A DNA stretch of 64,000 nt from Siphonodentalium dalli (lineage: Eukaryota > Mollusca > Scaphopoda > Gadilida > Siphonodentaliidae): assembly GCA_032622095.1 (NCBI GenBank), contig CP136061.1:118060754-118124753 (forward strand), in the 5' to 3' direction. Both the position numbers and the translations under genes were made by a program. The notes under the pieces are model-generated. The model did not search any database. It worked only from the letters and a program-made list of their open reading frames with translations, and was not told the origin of the DNA. Shown here one piece after another: positions 23,120 to 33,946 of this stretch (the first letter of the stretch is position 1; each line of letters starts with the position of its first letter).

Positions 23120-24679
23120 TGGCCTCGAGTGTTTTCACTCTCCGATGTCACCAGTGACACAGCCTAAGCACAGTGTATTTTCACTCTACGTACACCCCCA
23201 ACCACTGGGGATGAACAAGAAGGACTTTTAGTCGATTTATTTATTAAGAAATAAATTCCCTGTGTTATTTTTTCAACTTTATAAGGTTCCCTGTCAATCT
23301 TCTAAAAGTTCGCCGGTTTGCAGTTCTGCGATGTAGATGAAGTTTTCTGAGCACATTAATTTACACAACTACTACTGCAATGTTGGCATAATTAGTGTGT
23401 ACAATGTACAACATAAGCTAATATTGAACTACTACTCCGAAGCAATCAAGTGTCGAAAATATGGTGCTGGACTTTTGCAGAATGGGGTATCCAAAGGATG
23501 AATTTAGTGACGCTATCCTGCACATATTTTGAGGCATGTACACGTGTGTAGCATTGAAGCATTGCCTGGCAAAGAGAGTATATTTTATTGAGGTACTACT
23601 GAGGTCACTATCTCCAATTGAAACATGTTTTTATATATCACTGTTTCATGATAAAACCAAACTTTTTAGCTTGAAAAGGATCCTTAGTTAGAGACTTTCT
23701 TGTCTTGTCGGATTTTCGATAAATGTTATGTTTGATTTGATATTCGATTGCATTCATGAATATTGTTGTATAATTGGTTCCATACTCAATTCAAACGGAA
23801 ACAATATATTCGCAGGACCCTAAATTATAAGGCTTAGAATATAGGTGTGTATATCCTCTAACATGGCGATTATTTCACCGTATCTAGGTCAGGAAATTTT
23901 TTTCTGCATTCAAAATTCTCTGAACGCAGGAGAGACTTCTGCAAACACATAAAAATTACTAATGGATTAATTTCTGGTTCTTTTCTTGCCTGTTGTTATA
24001 TAAAATTTGTCCGGTCTAGTAAAGTGTGCCATGAAAAGATTCGATTGCGGTATTGTCGTACCATATACAATTTGAACACACAATAAATAGAGGATTTACA
24101 ACGAGTCCCCAGCGTAAAGCAGAATTTACAAAACGAGTCCAGTAAATTAGATCTGGACCGAGCCTTTGGCTCGACTTTTAGATCCTAATTATTCTAATGA
24201 TCCAAAACCTCGACAAAACATACTTAAATCAACAGATGGACGCGAAACAAGCATCGACTTCTATAAGGCATGCAATGACGTTTCATGTAACTATGCGTTG
24301 TTTGCCCGTGTAAAGAAATGATCTGAGATAAATAAAGACTCTTTGGTGTATTTAATGGCGTATATTTAATGACATAACTTTTCAAACTCTATATTCATTC
24401 TAGATTGTTGGAAAAATATTGGAAGATATAGTATTTTTGAGATATATTATACGGAATGTTAACAGATGACAAACCGGAAGTCAAAGGTCGCCTGTCACTA
24501 TTTCCTGTCATTAAATGAACATTTAATGTCACAATTTATAGAATGGTTTTATTGAATGGAATAAGGGCAGGATCGTGTAATAACATTTTTTATATCTCCA
24601 ATGGAATTTAAAAACAGTTGTCAACAATTATGAGCTTAAGCAAAATCAATGAAAAATGCACAAACATGAGACAACTCAC
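23120..24679. other. Intron 8 sequence, mostly unassigned
   Basis: Apart from a family B fragment, no gene or intact element was seen. A second fragment of AATATTCGCAGGACCCTA type (about 23808) matches the terminus of the hAT at 43657-46010. Confidence 0.45.
23474..23524. mobile_element. Family B element, short fragment
   Basis: TTGCAGAATGGGGTATCC through AGTGACGCTATCCTGCAC; left arm of the hairpin only. Confidence 0.55.
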
Positions 24680-24886
24680 CCCTTTGATTTCGCCATTTCA
24701 GTGACATCATTGTAGAAAAAAGCCGGGTCTTCAAATTCTGATTTTCCAGCTGTCTCTACTTGTCCCAGCCCAACATTGGCCTTCCCATCAGTACACACAA
24801 TGACCTTTGAACCTGAGTGTTTAGACGCCATACTGATGGCTACAAGTATCGCTGGCCCCAGTGCTGTTTGTCCGCCTTCCTCCAAG
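24680..24886 (-). CDS. cpras1: cpRAS1-like coding exon 8 (residues 363-431), VWA MIDAS T and D loops
   Basis: Acceptor TTTTCAG|CTTGGA, donor AAAGGG|GTGAGT, phase 2-2. It encodes GGQTALGPAILVAISMA, which provides the MIDAS threonine (T370), and the strand-loop KVIVCTDGKANVGLG, which provides the aspartate (D396). TALGPA and TDG are hallmark VWA loop signatures. Next comes an acidic helix region (EDPAFFYNDVTEMAKSKG). Together with exon 5 it completes all five MIDAS ligands. Confidence 0.88.
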
Positions 24887-24950
24887 CTGAAAACAAACAG
24901 AAGATAACATAAGATTAATTTCATTTGGATGTCAGAGGAAAAAACATTAT

Positions 24951-25316
24951 ACAGTAATGCCCTAAATAATCGACTCCTTAACCCTTTGAGTGCCAGGTCC
25001 GATTTTTGTATCAACCCATATACCCTGTGCCAATGCATTCTCTTATATATGCGAGTCGACCATAGGTCGCCTCGCATATATAGGAGAATGCATTGGCCTA
25101 ACAATTTTTCATCATTTGTTATTATTTTTTACAATTTTTTACAATTTTAATAATTTTTTAAAAATCTAAAAAAAAAAAATAAAAAAAAAAAATTTTAGGG
25201 CCGATTTTACAGACCGTAAATTAGGGCCGATGAGATCGGCCCCTGGCACTGAAAGGGTAATTATGGGTAATTTTTCAATATTTAGTCGGAAATATGGCTT
25301 GTTGCCATTCAACGGA
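24951..25316. mobile_element. Family A MITE split by a family C insertion, right arm lost
   Basis: CAGTAATGCCCTAAATAATC ... CTCCTTAA is interrupted at 24982 by a family C element and resumes at 25258 with AATTATGGGTAATTTTTCA. About 12 bases of family A were lost at the right junction. Confidence 0.78.
24982..25257. mobile_element. Family C variant MITE inserted in a family A MITE
   Basis: CCCTTTGAGTGCCAGG to CCTGGCACTGAAAGGG after a TTAA of the host MITE. It contains one GCATTCTCTTATATATGCGA hairpin and a GGGCCGATGAGATCGGCCC palindrome. Confidence 0.85.
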
Positions 25317-25383
25317 ATGATGCCAATTTATAAAACCATTATAGTGAGTAATAACATCCTCAAAATAAGCAAATGTACTTTAA

Positions 25384-25614
25384 CCCTTTGAGTGCCAGGT
25401 CAATTTTTGTATCAACCCATATACCCTGTGCCAATGCATTCTCTTATATATGCGAGTCGACCATAGGTCGCCTCGCATATATAAGAGAATGCATTGGCCT
25501 AACAATTTTTTTTGTTTTTTGTTTTTACAATTTTAATAATTTATTCTTATATTCTTTAACAGACTTATATTGTAGGTTTAGGGCCGATGAGATCGGCCCC
25601 TGGCACTCAAAGGG
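25384..25614. mobile_element. Family C variant MITE, intact TTAA flanks
   Basis: CCCTTTGAGTGCCAGG to CCTGGCACTCAAAGGG, with TTAA at 25380-25383 and 25615-25618. Very similar to the copy 130 bp away at 24982-25257. Confidence 0.88.
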
Positions 25615-25639
25615 TTAAATATGATGTAGGGACATACTG

Positions 25640-25745
25640 CATACTGCTATATGAGAGAGAAGTCACATCTCCCTGGGATAAAAATAGGGAGAAGTGGCAC
25701 ATTTTAGGGAGAAAATGTCCCCCTAGGCTAGTCCACTAGGCTACT
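25640..25745. repeat. AGGGAGAAGTG repeat fragment
   Basis: GAAGTCACATCTCCCTGGGA and AGGGAGAAGTGGCAC resemble the interior left part of the hAT-like element at 3420-4484 (3440-3510). Confidence 0.45.
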
Positions 25746-25749
25746 AAAA

Positions 25750-25955
25750 GTCAGTACTGAGTACAGACCTAACATGTAACGCTGTGTACTTTACATCCAT
25801 ACTGAGTACAGACCTAACATGTAACGCTGTGTACTTTACATCCATACTGAGTACTGACCTAACATGTAACGCTGTGTACTTTACATCCATACTGAGTACT
25901 GACCTAACATGTAACGCTGTGTACTTTACATCCATACTGAGTACTGACCTACGTC
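25750..25955. repeat. Minisatellite, 45-bp unit x4.5
   Basis: TACTGAGTAC(A/T)GACCTAACAT units at 25755, 25800, 25845, 25890, 25935. The unit length is divisible by three, so frames stay open on both strands. Confidence 0.9.
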
Positions 25956-26160
25956 AGCCTAGCGCACGAGCATGTGGCCATCATTCTTAATAGGAACTCA
26001 GCAACTAGTGCAACTGGACAAGGATATCTCAACATTTCTAAAACTATATGTTCTAGAATTGTGTATGATAATAGCCTTTTAAATAAATCAGTTGTATGGT
26101 ATTCGCGAAAAAATTGCCAGAACCTCAATGGCCCATCACACAACATCATGAAGAGGTTAA

Positions 26161-26339
26161 ACTCATTAATCCATTACTGGAGCTGCCTGAAATTTTGCAA
26201 AAAATATATGTCAAAGCATTCTCTTATATTTATACTTCTATTTATTTATCATGACCATATGGGAGACTCACACATATAAAAGAATGCACTGGCACAGGAT
26301 ATTTAATGCTGCGCCAGCACAGCTCCCATCATGAAAGGG
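26161..26339. mobile_element. Family C MITE, decayed left end
   Basis: TTAA at 26157-26160 and 26340-26343; right end ATCATGAAAGGG; one GCATTCTCTTATAT hairpin with an insertion at its tip. Confidence 0.75.
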
Positions 26340-26520
26340 TTAAAATAGCCGGGTTGGGGGATGTCTATGGACTCTGGAATGCATTCAGTGGCTTCTTTGC
26401 CATGTACTCCAATCCAGTAGCCAAGAGATTCCCCATGCCTCTAAAAACATGTAGTTGATGAAGTTTTTATCATAAGGCCACTGTACTGTCTGTACATAAA
26501 GTGTGATGGTATTTACCTTT

Positions 26521-26687
26521 CAACCTTTTGATGATGGGAGCGGCGTTGGTGCAGCATTAGAGATCCTACACCGGTGCATTCTCTTATAAAGGCGAGGCTC
26601 ACTATGGGAGACACGCATATATAAGAGAATGCATTGGCACAGGGTTTTTGCCAAATTTCAGAAAACTCCATGCAGTCATGAAAGAAT
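26521..26687. mobile_element. Family C MITE, single hairpin, flanks mutated
   Basis: CAACCTTTTGATGATGGGAG to GTCATGAAAGAATTA, with the 26576-26636 hairpin. TTAA is no longer exact. Confidence 0.7.
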
Positions 26688-27222
26688 TACCGGTAATAAT
26701 AATTTTAAGTTAAAATGGGCGGCTTCAAGATTGTGCAATGAACGTAAAAATATACTGAACTGGTCTGAACATGTTTGTTCAGTGAAGGAAATAATAATAT
26801 ATATTATTGCACACCCAATGGCTTATTTGTACGAAATACAGCAAAATACAGAAGAATTGAAACGTTCAATAAAAAAAAGTTTATTGTTCTTGAACAATAC
26901 AAACCTATTACGTCAACAACGTCACTGGCGACGTCAACTTTAACATAAAAATGTCTTCGCTAAATTAAGGGGTATAGTCTGCATCAAGCACATGTATGTT
27001 CAATTAAATACAACAATATCGACCCACATGTTAGTACCGGTATGTTACAAGCTGCAATCTTCAGAGTGTGCAATAAACATAGAACAACACAGTTGTGTGA
27101 ACATGTTAACGTTATTGCACTCATTTGTCGTGCCGCAAGGTAAAACTTGAACCTACGGTTCTCCTTTTACCATCGCGTCACAACAAACTCGTGTCGTTCT
27201 ATCTATATATTTATTGATTACC

Positions 27223-27393
27223 CATGAGATTGCATCATGATAAGCCGTTATAAGACCATATTGGTTATTCTCCACAATGAAATATTGAAATTCAATGAGT
27301 AATACACTTTGTCCAACAATGTCATATTAATAATTTCATCTTCGAGAATAGCCAGTATGGTCTTATAAAGGCTTATCACGATGTAATCTCATG
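27223..27393. mobile_element. Palindromic MITE abutting the exon 7 donor
   Basis: CATGAGATTGCATCATGATA and its mirror ending GATGTAATCTCATG; arms continue through TAAGACCATATTGG. Ends 21 bp from the exon 7 boundary. Confidence 0.75.
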
Positions 27394-27414
27394 ATCGATA
27401 CATTTGATACTTAC

Positions 27415-27566
27415 TCAAATATTTTTTCTCCGAGTTTGTTTCGGCATGCCTTTATCTCAGATGGAAGCTCACATTTTTCAGCAAACTCGATTAGATCATC
27501 CTTACTCTTGAGCTTATCACCGGCCAAGAATAGGGGATCATTCTTACCATCTCCAACAACACACAC
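27415..27566 (-). CDS. cpras1: cpRAS1-like coding exon 7 (residues 313-362, phase 2)
   Basis: Acceptor CTCACAG|GTGTGT, donor TTTGA|GTAAGT. It begins VCVVGDGKNDPLFLAG, continuing the VWA edge strand, and then has a charged segment ending CRNKLGEKIF that links to the second MIDAS loop. The acceptor and first 41 coding bases are duplicated in tandem just upstream (27588-27651). A hairpin MITE ends about 21 bp past the donor. The protein reads smoothly across both junctions. Confidence 0.84.
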
Positions 27567-27587
27567 CTGTGAGAAATGAGACACTTT

Positions 27588-27651
27588 AAGAATAGGGGGT
27601 CATTCTTCCCATCTCCAACAACACACACCTATGAGAAATTAAACACTTTAA
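27588..27651 (-). repeat. Tandem duplicate of the exon 7 acceptor and exon start
   Basis: A second copy of 27526-27587 (62-bp period) covering the first 41 coding bases of exon 7 and about 21 intron bases. It keeps an acceptor (CATAG|GTGTGT, exon edge 27628). The two differences in the coding part are synonymous; three fall in the intron part. Splicing to it would shift the frame, so it should be a decoy. Confidence 0.7.
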
Positions 27652-27742
27652 TAATATGAGCATATGCTAGGCATAATTAATTATCGCAGGTAAACCACAT
27701 TTATACTAAGGATATCAGTTTTTGATTTGAAATTCCTATCAA

Positions 27743-28473
27743 AACTAGAGGTGTGACTGTCCCAATGGGACTGAGGATACCCCCCGTGTTTTTAAAATAC
27801 TAAGATGTTTCACATGTCAGTAAACATTTAGTTAAAATAATAAAATAACAGTTCCCATTGCAGGTGCACAACCCTAACCCTAATCTTAAATCTATTGACC
27901 GAAAAATTTAGGAATAAAAGTTCTAAGTCGAAAAAGGGGAACAACTCCACAAAAAAAAGTCGGATAGACATCATAATCGCAGGTGCACAGGTTCCCATGG
28001 TACTGAATAACATTTCCAAGATTAAAAAACATTGACCTAAAAATGTAGAAATAAAAGCTCGGACAAAATTATGCATGTTGCAAAAAATATTCTAAGTCGA
28101 AAAAGGGGGATAACTCCACCAAAAAATGACGGACATACGTCATAATCGCAGGTGCACTGGTTCCCATGGTACTAAATATCTGTGCCAAGTTTTAAAAGAA
28201 TTGACCTAAAAATCTAGGAATAAAAGCTCGGACAAAATACATGTTGCGAAAATTTTCTAAGTCGAAAAAGGGGAGATAACTGCACCAAAAAAAGCCCGAC
28301 AGATGTAATAATAGCAGGTGCACAGGTTCCCATGTCTGTGCCAAGTTTCAGGGAAATTGATAAAAAAAAACGACTGAGAAATACTCCGGACAAATTTGTG
28401 TCCACGGACGGACGACGGACGAACAAGCTGATCATTACAGTATACCCCCCTAACTTCGTTGCGGGGGGTATAA
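27743..28473. mobile_element. Family P2 element, complete ends
   Basis: AACTAGAGGTGTGACTGTCC to GTTGCGGGGGGTATAAT with about 3.5 core units. Lies in the intron between exons 6 and 7. Confidence 0.77.
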
Positions 28474-28500
28474 TTAGTTCATATATAAGGAATCTCTTTA

Positions 28501-28814
28501 AACCTACCATATGACTGGAGCTTCATGAAATTTGGTGAAAACACTGTGCCAACTTGAATGAATTCTCTTATATGTGTGAGTCTCACATAGGGAGCCTCGT
28601 ATATATAAGAGAATACATTGGACTAACAATATTTACCTTGACATAGGGAGCCTCGTATATATAAGAGAATACATTGGACTAACAATATTTACCTTGTAAA
28701 CCAGTACATTCTCTTATATATGCAAGGCTCCCTATGGGAGACTCACATATATAAAAGAATACACTGGCATGGGATCTTTAATGCTGCACGAGTGCAGCTC
28801 CCGTCATGTAAGTG
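28501..28814. mobile_element. Family C MITE with an internal 52-bp duplication
   Basis: TATATGAGTC-type and GCATTCTCTT-type hairpins. The block CATAGGGAGCCTCGTATATA ... AATATTTACCTT occurs twice in tandem (28592 and 28644). Confidence 0.72.
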
Positions 28815-28879
28815 TTAAAAATATGAGAAATTTCCCATGTGTAAGAAAAACAGAATCGCGATTGTATAGCTTTTGAAAT

Positions 28880-29066
28880 TATGTGCCTGACATTTGCAGA
28901 ATGAGGTCCACAGAGGGTGAATTTAGTGACACTATCTTGCACCGAGGGCTAGCTTCACCAAATTCACCCTATGGGAACCTCATTCTGCTTTGGCTTCAAC
29001 ATCTATGGGAGACCTACGATCAGATTAAAGTTCCCCAGTTGAAGTTGGTGAAAACCGTGCTAAATA
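28880..29066. mobile_element. Family B element, partial
   Basis: ATGTGCCTGACATTTGCAG, one hairpin (28905-28985), then ATGGGAGACCTACGATCAGA. The right terminus is missing. Confidence 0.65.
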
Positions 29067-29144
29067 TTGAACACCAAACAATAAACTCTTACCCAGCTAG
29101 TTAAGAGTCAGAAAGTATGAATGGTGCACTCTCAAAAATTGCCC

Positions 29145-29873
29145 AAACTAGAGGTGTGACTGTCCCAATGGGACTATGGATACCCCCCTTTTGAAAAAAT
29201 ACTAAGATGTTTCACATGTCAGTAAACATTTAGTTAAAATAATAAAATAACAGTTCCCATTGCAGGTATACAACCATAACCCTAATCTTAAACCTATTGA
29301 CCGAAAATTGTAGGAATAAAAGCTTGGACAAAATTATGTATGTTGCAAAAAAATTTCTAAGTCGAAAAAGGGGAATAAAAATGTCGGACAGACGTCATAA
29401 TGGCAGGTGCACAGGTTACCATGGTACTAAATATCAGTGCCAAGATTAAAAAACATTGACCGAAAAAAGTTTCTAAGTTGAAAAAGGGGGATAACTCCAC
29501 CAAAAAATGTCTGACAGATGTCATAATCGCAGGTGCACAAGTTCCAATGGTACTAAATATCTGTGCCACGTTTTAAAAAAATTGACCGAAAAATGTAGGA
29601 ATAAAAGCTCGGACAAAAGTATACATGTTGCGAAAAATTTCTAAGTCGAAAAAGGGGGGATAACTAAAAAAAAAAGTCGTCAGACAGACGTCATAATCGC
29701 AGGTGCACAGGTTCCCATGATGGTTGATGTCTGTGCCAAGTTTAACGGAAATTTATCAAAAAACGACTGAGAAAAACTCCGGACAAATTTGTGTCCACGG
29801 ACGGACGGACGACGGACGGACGGACAAGCTGACTCCAGTATACCCCCCCCCTAACTTCGTTGCGGGGGGTATA
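29145..29873. mobile_element. Family P2 element, complete ends
   Basis: AACTAGAGGTGTGACTGTCC to GTTGCGGGGGGTATAA. GACGGACGGACGACGGACGG precedes the 3' hairpin. Same orientation as the copy 0.7 kb away. Confidence 0.77.
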
Positions 29874-30159
29874 AAAACACAGAATATATAACGACAAAAT
29901 TAGAATTATTATGCGATAAATGTTTATGAATGAAGTCTTCTGATTTGCACTTTCGATCTACTAAATGGTGTGCATTTTTTTAACAAAACAGACTAAACAT
30001 TCCGGTTGTAGTCTCCACCATTGTTCAAGGGAAAACCCGCGCTAAATATAGAACAATAAACTGGTACTCAGCTAGTAACAGAGTTAGAAAGTATGACTGG
30101 TGCACTCTGAAGAGAATGCCCAAAAAAACACTGGATATATAATGACCAAATCAGAATTA

Positions 30160-30285
30160 CAGTAATGCCCTAAATAATCGACTCCTAACCACAGCATAAT
30201 TATGGGAAACTTTTCAGGACTAAATCCTGAAAAGTTATCCATAATTCTGCTGTGGTTAAGGAGTCGATTATTTAGGGCATTACTG
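30160..30285. mobile_element. Family A hairpin MITE, very short, 34 bp from exon 6
   Basis: Both arms reach only CTTTTCAGGA/TCCTGAAAAG. TA duplicated on both sides (AATTA|CAGT, ACTG|TATTA). Confidence 0.85.
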
Positions 30286-30319
30286 TATTATGTGGTCAAG
30301 AGTAACATAACTCACTCAC

Positions 30320-30535
30320 CTCACTGTTGAATGTAATGAGTCCGACTCGCCTTGATGGGTAGTTCTTCATCATCTCCTCTAACTGGTGGTCTACTGCGGC
30401 CTGGACAGACTGCAATCTCGATATATGGGTGACGTCCCGCCTCTCCCTGGGTAAGTGCTGGTCCTCATGGGTCGTGTTGAAAGACCTCAATCTTTCTAAC
30501 GCACTGCCACCTCGGATATTGAGTCTGCCTGGTAC
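30320..30535 (-). CDS. cpras1: cpRAS1-like coding exon 6 (residues 241-312), VWA helix 1 and strand
   Basis: Phase 0-0, 72 codons, bounded by GGTAG|GTACCA and AGTGAG|GTGAGT. It contains an arginine-rich loop (LPRERRDVTHISR), the helix SVQAAVDHQLEEMMKN and the next strand RRVGLITFNSE, the usual VWA layout after the MIDAS loop (helix carrying RL..VQ.A, then the V.LI.F strand). Position 30320 is only 34 bp from a TA-flanked hairpin element in the intron. Confidence 0.86.
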
Positions 30536-30925
30536 CTACCAAAAAGAGGTGACACATTAGAGGTGAAAGAGGCAAAAGGAAAAAGCACCCAAGTTTAACT
30601 ACATATTTATACAGTATATGAATTTCCTTAACGCTTTCTGTATACTAAACCATCATTGACAAGTAGTTATCCCTTAATTAGAATTAATTAGTATGGTATA
30701 CAAAGAAAAAAGATTACAAGAACTTGGGGAAGTTCACTGAATTAGTCACATTGGCATGGATGAGCATCATTGAAAACACCCGGCTGGTGTAATCAATCTC
30801 CACTCCATTCTAAAATATCAATTTGCTACCTTGCACCCCAAAAACACACTCAAATAGAATAATTTCAATGTTTACTTTCAAATTTGATTGAGCCATTATG
30901 ATTTTATTACAACACAGTATTTAGA

Positions 30926-31069
30926 GGTTATTACTTGGTCAGTTGAATACCGGCTGAGATATCAGCCCGAGGTAACTTCATGTCAGCCTGAGACCGAAGA
31001 TTGAAGGCTAATATGAAGTTATCGAGGGCTGATATGTCTCAGTCGATATCCAACTAACCAAGTAGTAAC
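30926..31069. mobile_element. Palindromic repeat with GATATCAGCC arms
   Basis: GTTATTACTTGG ... GGCTGAGATATCAGCCCGAG and the mirror ending CCAAGTAGTAAC. Related GATATCAGCC/GGTTATCAGCC strings recur at 31362-31530 and 36995-37030. Confidence 0.65.
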
Positions 31070-32322
31070 CTGGTTATTAATTAGATCAACTGTTTATGGT
31101 AATACCATCACTATATCAATACCAATTTCAGTCCATCGGTGTAAACATAAAATTGAATGGACAACAGTTACAATATAAACGAAATAACTAAATTTACATC
31201 CCAAATAACATGTTAAGGGTTGTATATTTATGTATGACCACGCACGTTATATGTCCTAGTAGATATTAATGATTTCCATTTAAATTATGGAGTAAATACC
31301 AGTTCGAAATGACATGAAACACACCATGAAATGCCATTACTTCAAGTCCATTATGAAATGGTCGTTATATCAGCCTAGCACTTTGACTGCATCCCCGAAT
31401 TGCTGTTATGTTGGATTTAAACACTACGCTTCGGTCGGTGAAGTCACAACTGATATCAGTGGAGTTTTTGGGTTATCAGCCGAGTTTAGTGGGTTATCAG
31501 CCGAGTTTGGAGTGATATCAGCCAAGGTCAATAATAGGTCGCTCAAGGCAATAATGTGATATCTAATTAATAAGCTGATATATTCTTCCATTAGTGCACT
31601 GCCGATTTCAGTGCTAAAGTTCAAACTTCATTAAGTTTCAAGTGCAAACAACCAAAATCTCATGATTGCTATACTCGTACGTTTCAGTTTTAAATTTGAG
31701 TATTTTATATTAGAAATTACATCCTGCTATGGAATTTTCCAGCATTATTAGCCAGTTATAAAGCAGACTATTTCTAGATGCAGTCGCATGAATGCAAAGC
31801 TTGTTCATAATTAATTAGTCTCTACTATACAGATAAAGTTGCTAAGTTGGTCATCACTTTTCTATATTAAGGAGCGTGTAAATTTTGAGATTATGAAAGC
31901 AGTTTTAAAATAGTTTGTTGCATAAACAGAACATCTGCATAGTGTAACTGAATAGAGAATTAATTTTTATTATTGCATGTGAGCATCTAAGATGCCACAT
32001 ACTAACAAAAATAAATTATTTATTCAGCTACACAATGCAGGTATTCTCTATTTCGACCTATACTTTGGCAGAGTTGGTTCACGGACAGCACGCAGACAGT
32101 CGATGAGCATCTACAGATGGCAATAACATGATAACTTGAACAAATATCAACAGTTTTTGTTGTCATTCGGTAGATATAACTTGCTGAACAATGTCTTGAT
32201 CGAGTTCGAAAACTGGCCAGGTTACAGCCCTTAATTAGTTCCATGTTTGTAAATTTTTATCACGATAGCCCAATAACTTATTTGAAGATTAAATGAGACA
32301 TGTCTGTTTAACTAGGCCTTAC
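31070..32322. other. Intron 5 sequence, no gene seen
   Basis: Includes GTTATCAGCCGAGTTT repeats (31470-31510) linked to the palindrome at 30926. The ORFs here lack domains. Confidence 0.45.
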
Positions 32323-32514
32323 TTCAGTGGTGACACACATGCTTCCGGAGATATCGATGCAGAATATGACGAGCGATTCATCAGTTCCTGAATGCCCACT
32401 AGCAGCTGTCGAGAGAGCCGGCTCCAACATAAATGTCACATCATCGGTCTTTGGAATTTCTTCATCAACAACATCAACTGTGTTGCTTGTGCTACAAAAC
32501 TCACATGACCATAC
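32323..32514 (-). CDS. cpras1: cpRAS1-like coding exon 5 (residues 177-240), zinc finger end and VWA MIDAS
   Basis: Phase 0-0, 64 codons, bounded by TTTCCAG|GTATGG and ACTGAA|GTAAGG. It opens with VWSCEFC (C180, C183), the second zinc knuckle. After a linker comes the first VWA beta strand SLVIFCIDISGSM, in which D230, S232 and S234 form the DxSxS metal-ion-dependent adhesion site. In VWA domains this loop binds Mg2+ and the ligand. All three residues are present, so the site looks functional. Confidence 0.88.
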
Positions 32515-32586
32515 CTGGAAAAATCATATGGAGTAGATGGAGTATGGGACATACATGTATCACCCAGATTTACCGATGGATACTTA

Positions 32587-32796
32587 GAGTAATGCCCTAA
32601 ATAATCGACTCTTTAACCACAGCAGAATTATGGGTAACTTTTCAGGATTAATTCAAATATGGCTTGTTGCCATTCATCAGAAAGCTCTCAGTGAGAGTTT
32701 TTCAATGTATGGCAACAAGCCATATTTCCGACTAAATCCTGAAAAGTTACCCATAATTCTGCTGTGGTTAAGGAGTCGATTATTTAGGGCATTACT
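32587..32796. mobile_element. Family A hairpin MITE, full length
   Basis: GAGTAATGCCC to GGGCATTACTG|TA, centre GAAAGCTCTCAGTGAGAG; lies in the intron between exons 4 and 5. Confidence 0.84.
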
Positions 32797-33129
32797 GTAG
32801 TTAGGAAGCGGAAGTTGAAGCCATCTCACCATCTCACAAATTGACAGTTTTTTGGGTCAAAATTGACACAAACTTATTATGGATTAGAAATGTCAATCAA
32901 TCATGATAATCATACTCTGGTTAATGTCATTAATTCAGTTAACTTAACGAACATCCAGAGATATCTCAAAACATACCTAAGGTTTCGAGCAAATTTGTTG
33001 ATATTGCGCTGAAAATATGTGTTCTGTTTCTTATATATTTCGGTAAATTTGAGAACATTTCGCTTATAAAATACGCTAAATTAGAGTTTGTATGTTGTTA
33101 TTGTAACTGGAAGTTTGAAACACTCAATC

Positions 33130-33558
33130 AAGCCTGGGATATAGTGTGTCTGAAATTTGCAGAATGGGGTCCCAAGTGGCTGAATTTAGTGACGATATCC
33201 CACATGATGGGCTAGCATCACTGAATTCACCCTCTGTGATCCTCATTCCGCTTAGTCCGCTTAGTCCACGGGAGACCTAGGATCAGATTGAAGTTTTCCA
33301 GTTGAAGTTGGTGATGTTCCTCCATTAGTCTCCTCGATTATGCAATTTATCTTCTGCAAATTAGGGGATATAGAAACTGAACAAAAGGGAAAAAGTAACT
33401 AAAAATAATGTTATCCCAGAAGATGATGCCTAAGCAGAATGAGGTCCCCAGAGGGTGAATTTGGTGATGCTAGCCCAATTTGTGGGATAGCGTAATTAAA
33501 TTCACCCTCATCCTGGAACCTCATTCTGCAAATGTCAGACACACTATATCCAGGCTTG
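33130..33558. mobile_element. Family B element, full length (two hairpins)
   Basis: The most complete copy: terminal inverted repeats AAGCCTGGGATATAGTGTGTC and GACACACTATATCCAGGCTT, a hairpin next to each end (33165-33245, 33438-33525) and a ~190-bp single-copy middle. Confidence 0.8.
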
Positions 33559-33583
33559 CACTCAATACATCTTACACATGTAA

Positions 33584-33932
33584 TGGAAGTGGTAGCCCAG
33601 TGGTTAGAGTGTCAGACTTGTAATGGTGTCAATGCACCGGCATGAGTTCGTGCCCCGGCCGGATAAAGCGGTGAGTGTGCTATATATAGCCACGCGCTTT
33701 TTCAAATCTCGCACCAGGTTGTGACCCTTGGGCAAGGTCAATTGTACTGTGCTCGCTTGGTCTTACCTAGACGAGAAATAGGGACCTGGTTGTTGGGTAT
33801 GCGAAAGCCACTCCTTTGAAGCACCTATAGACTCGGCATTACTCAACAGCTGGGGTAATAATTTGAAGCACTTAGGGCCCTCGCGGGGATAGGTGCTATA
33901 TATTTTAGTACCATTATTATTATTATTATTAT
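33584..33932 (+). mobile_element. tRNA-derived SINE with (ATT)n tail
   Basis: The head contains a box A-like TAGCCCAGTGGTTAGAGTG and a box B-like GAGTTCGTGCC, about 40 bp apart as in tRNA genes. A conserved-looking body (CCTTGGGCAAGGTC) follows, and the tail is a (TTA)n run. Antisense to the host gene. Its tail ends 15 bp from exon 4. Transcribable by RNA polymerase III if intact (family knowledge). Confidence 0.8.
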
Positions 33933-33946
33933 AAATTTAAACTTAC

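Noticed and set aside
25744-25990. Overlapping ORFs on both strands as a repeat protein
   Set aside because: The 45-bp repeat keeps both frames open by arithmetic; no start context or splice support.
26341-26450. Possible extra exon (minus strand GMGNLLATGLEYMAKKPLNAF)
   Set aside because: Frames stop within 25 codons, flanking splice phases do not fit exons 7-8, and the VWA fold reads continuously without it.
33585-33655. Functional tRNA gene
   Set aside because: Boxes A and B are present but the acceptor and anticodon stems do not form a proper tRNA, and a SINE body and ATT tail follow.
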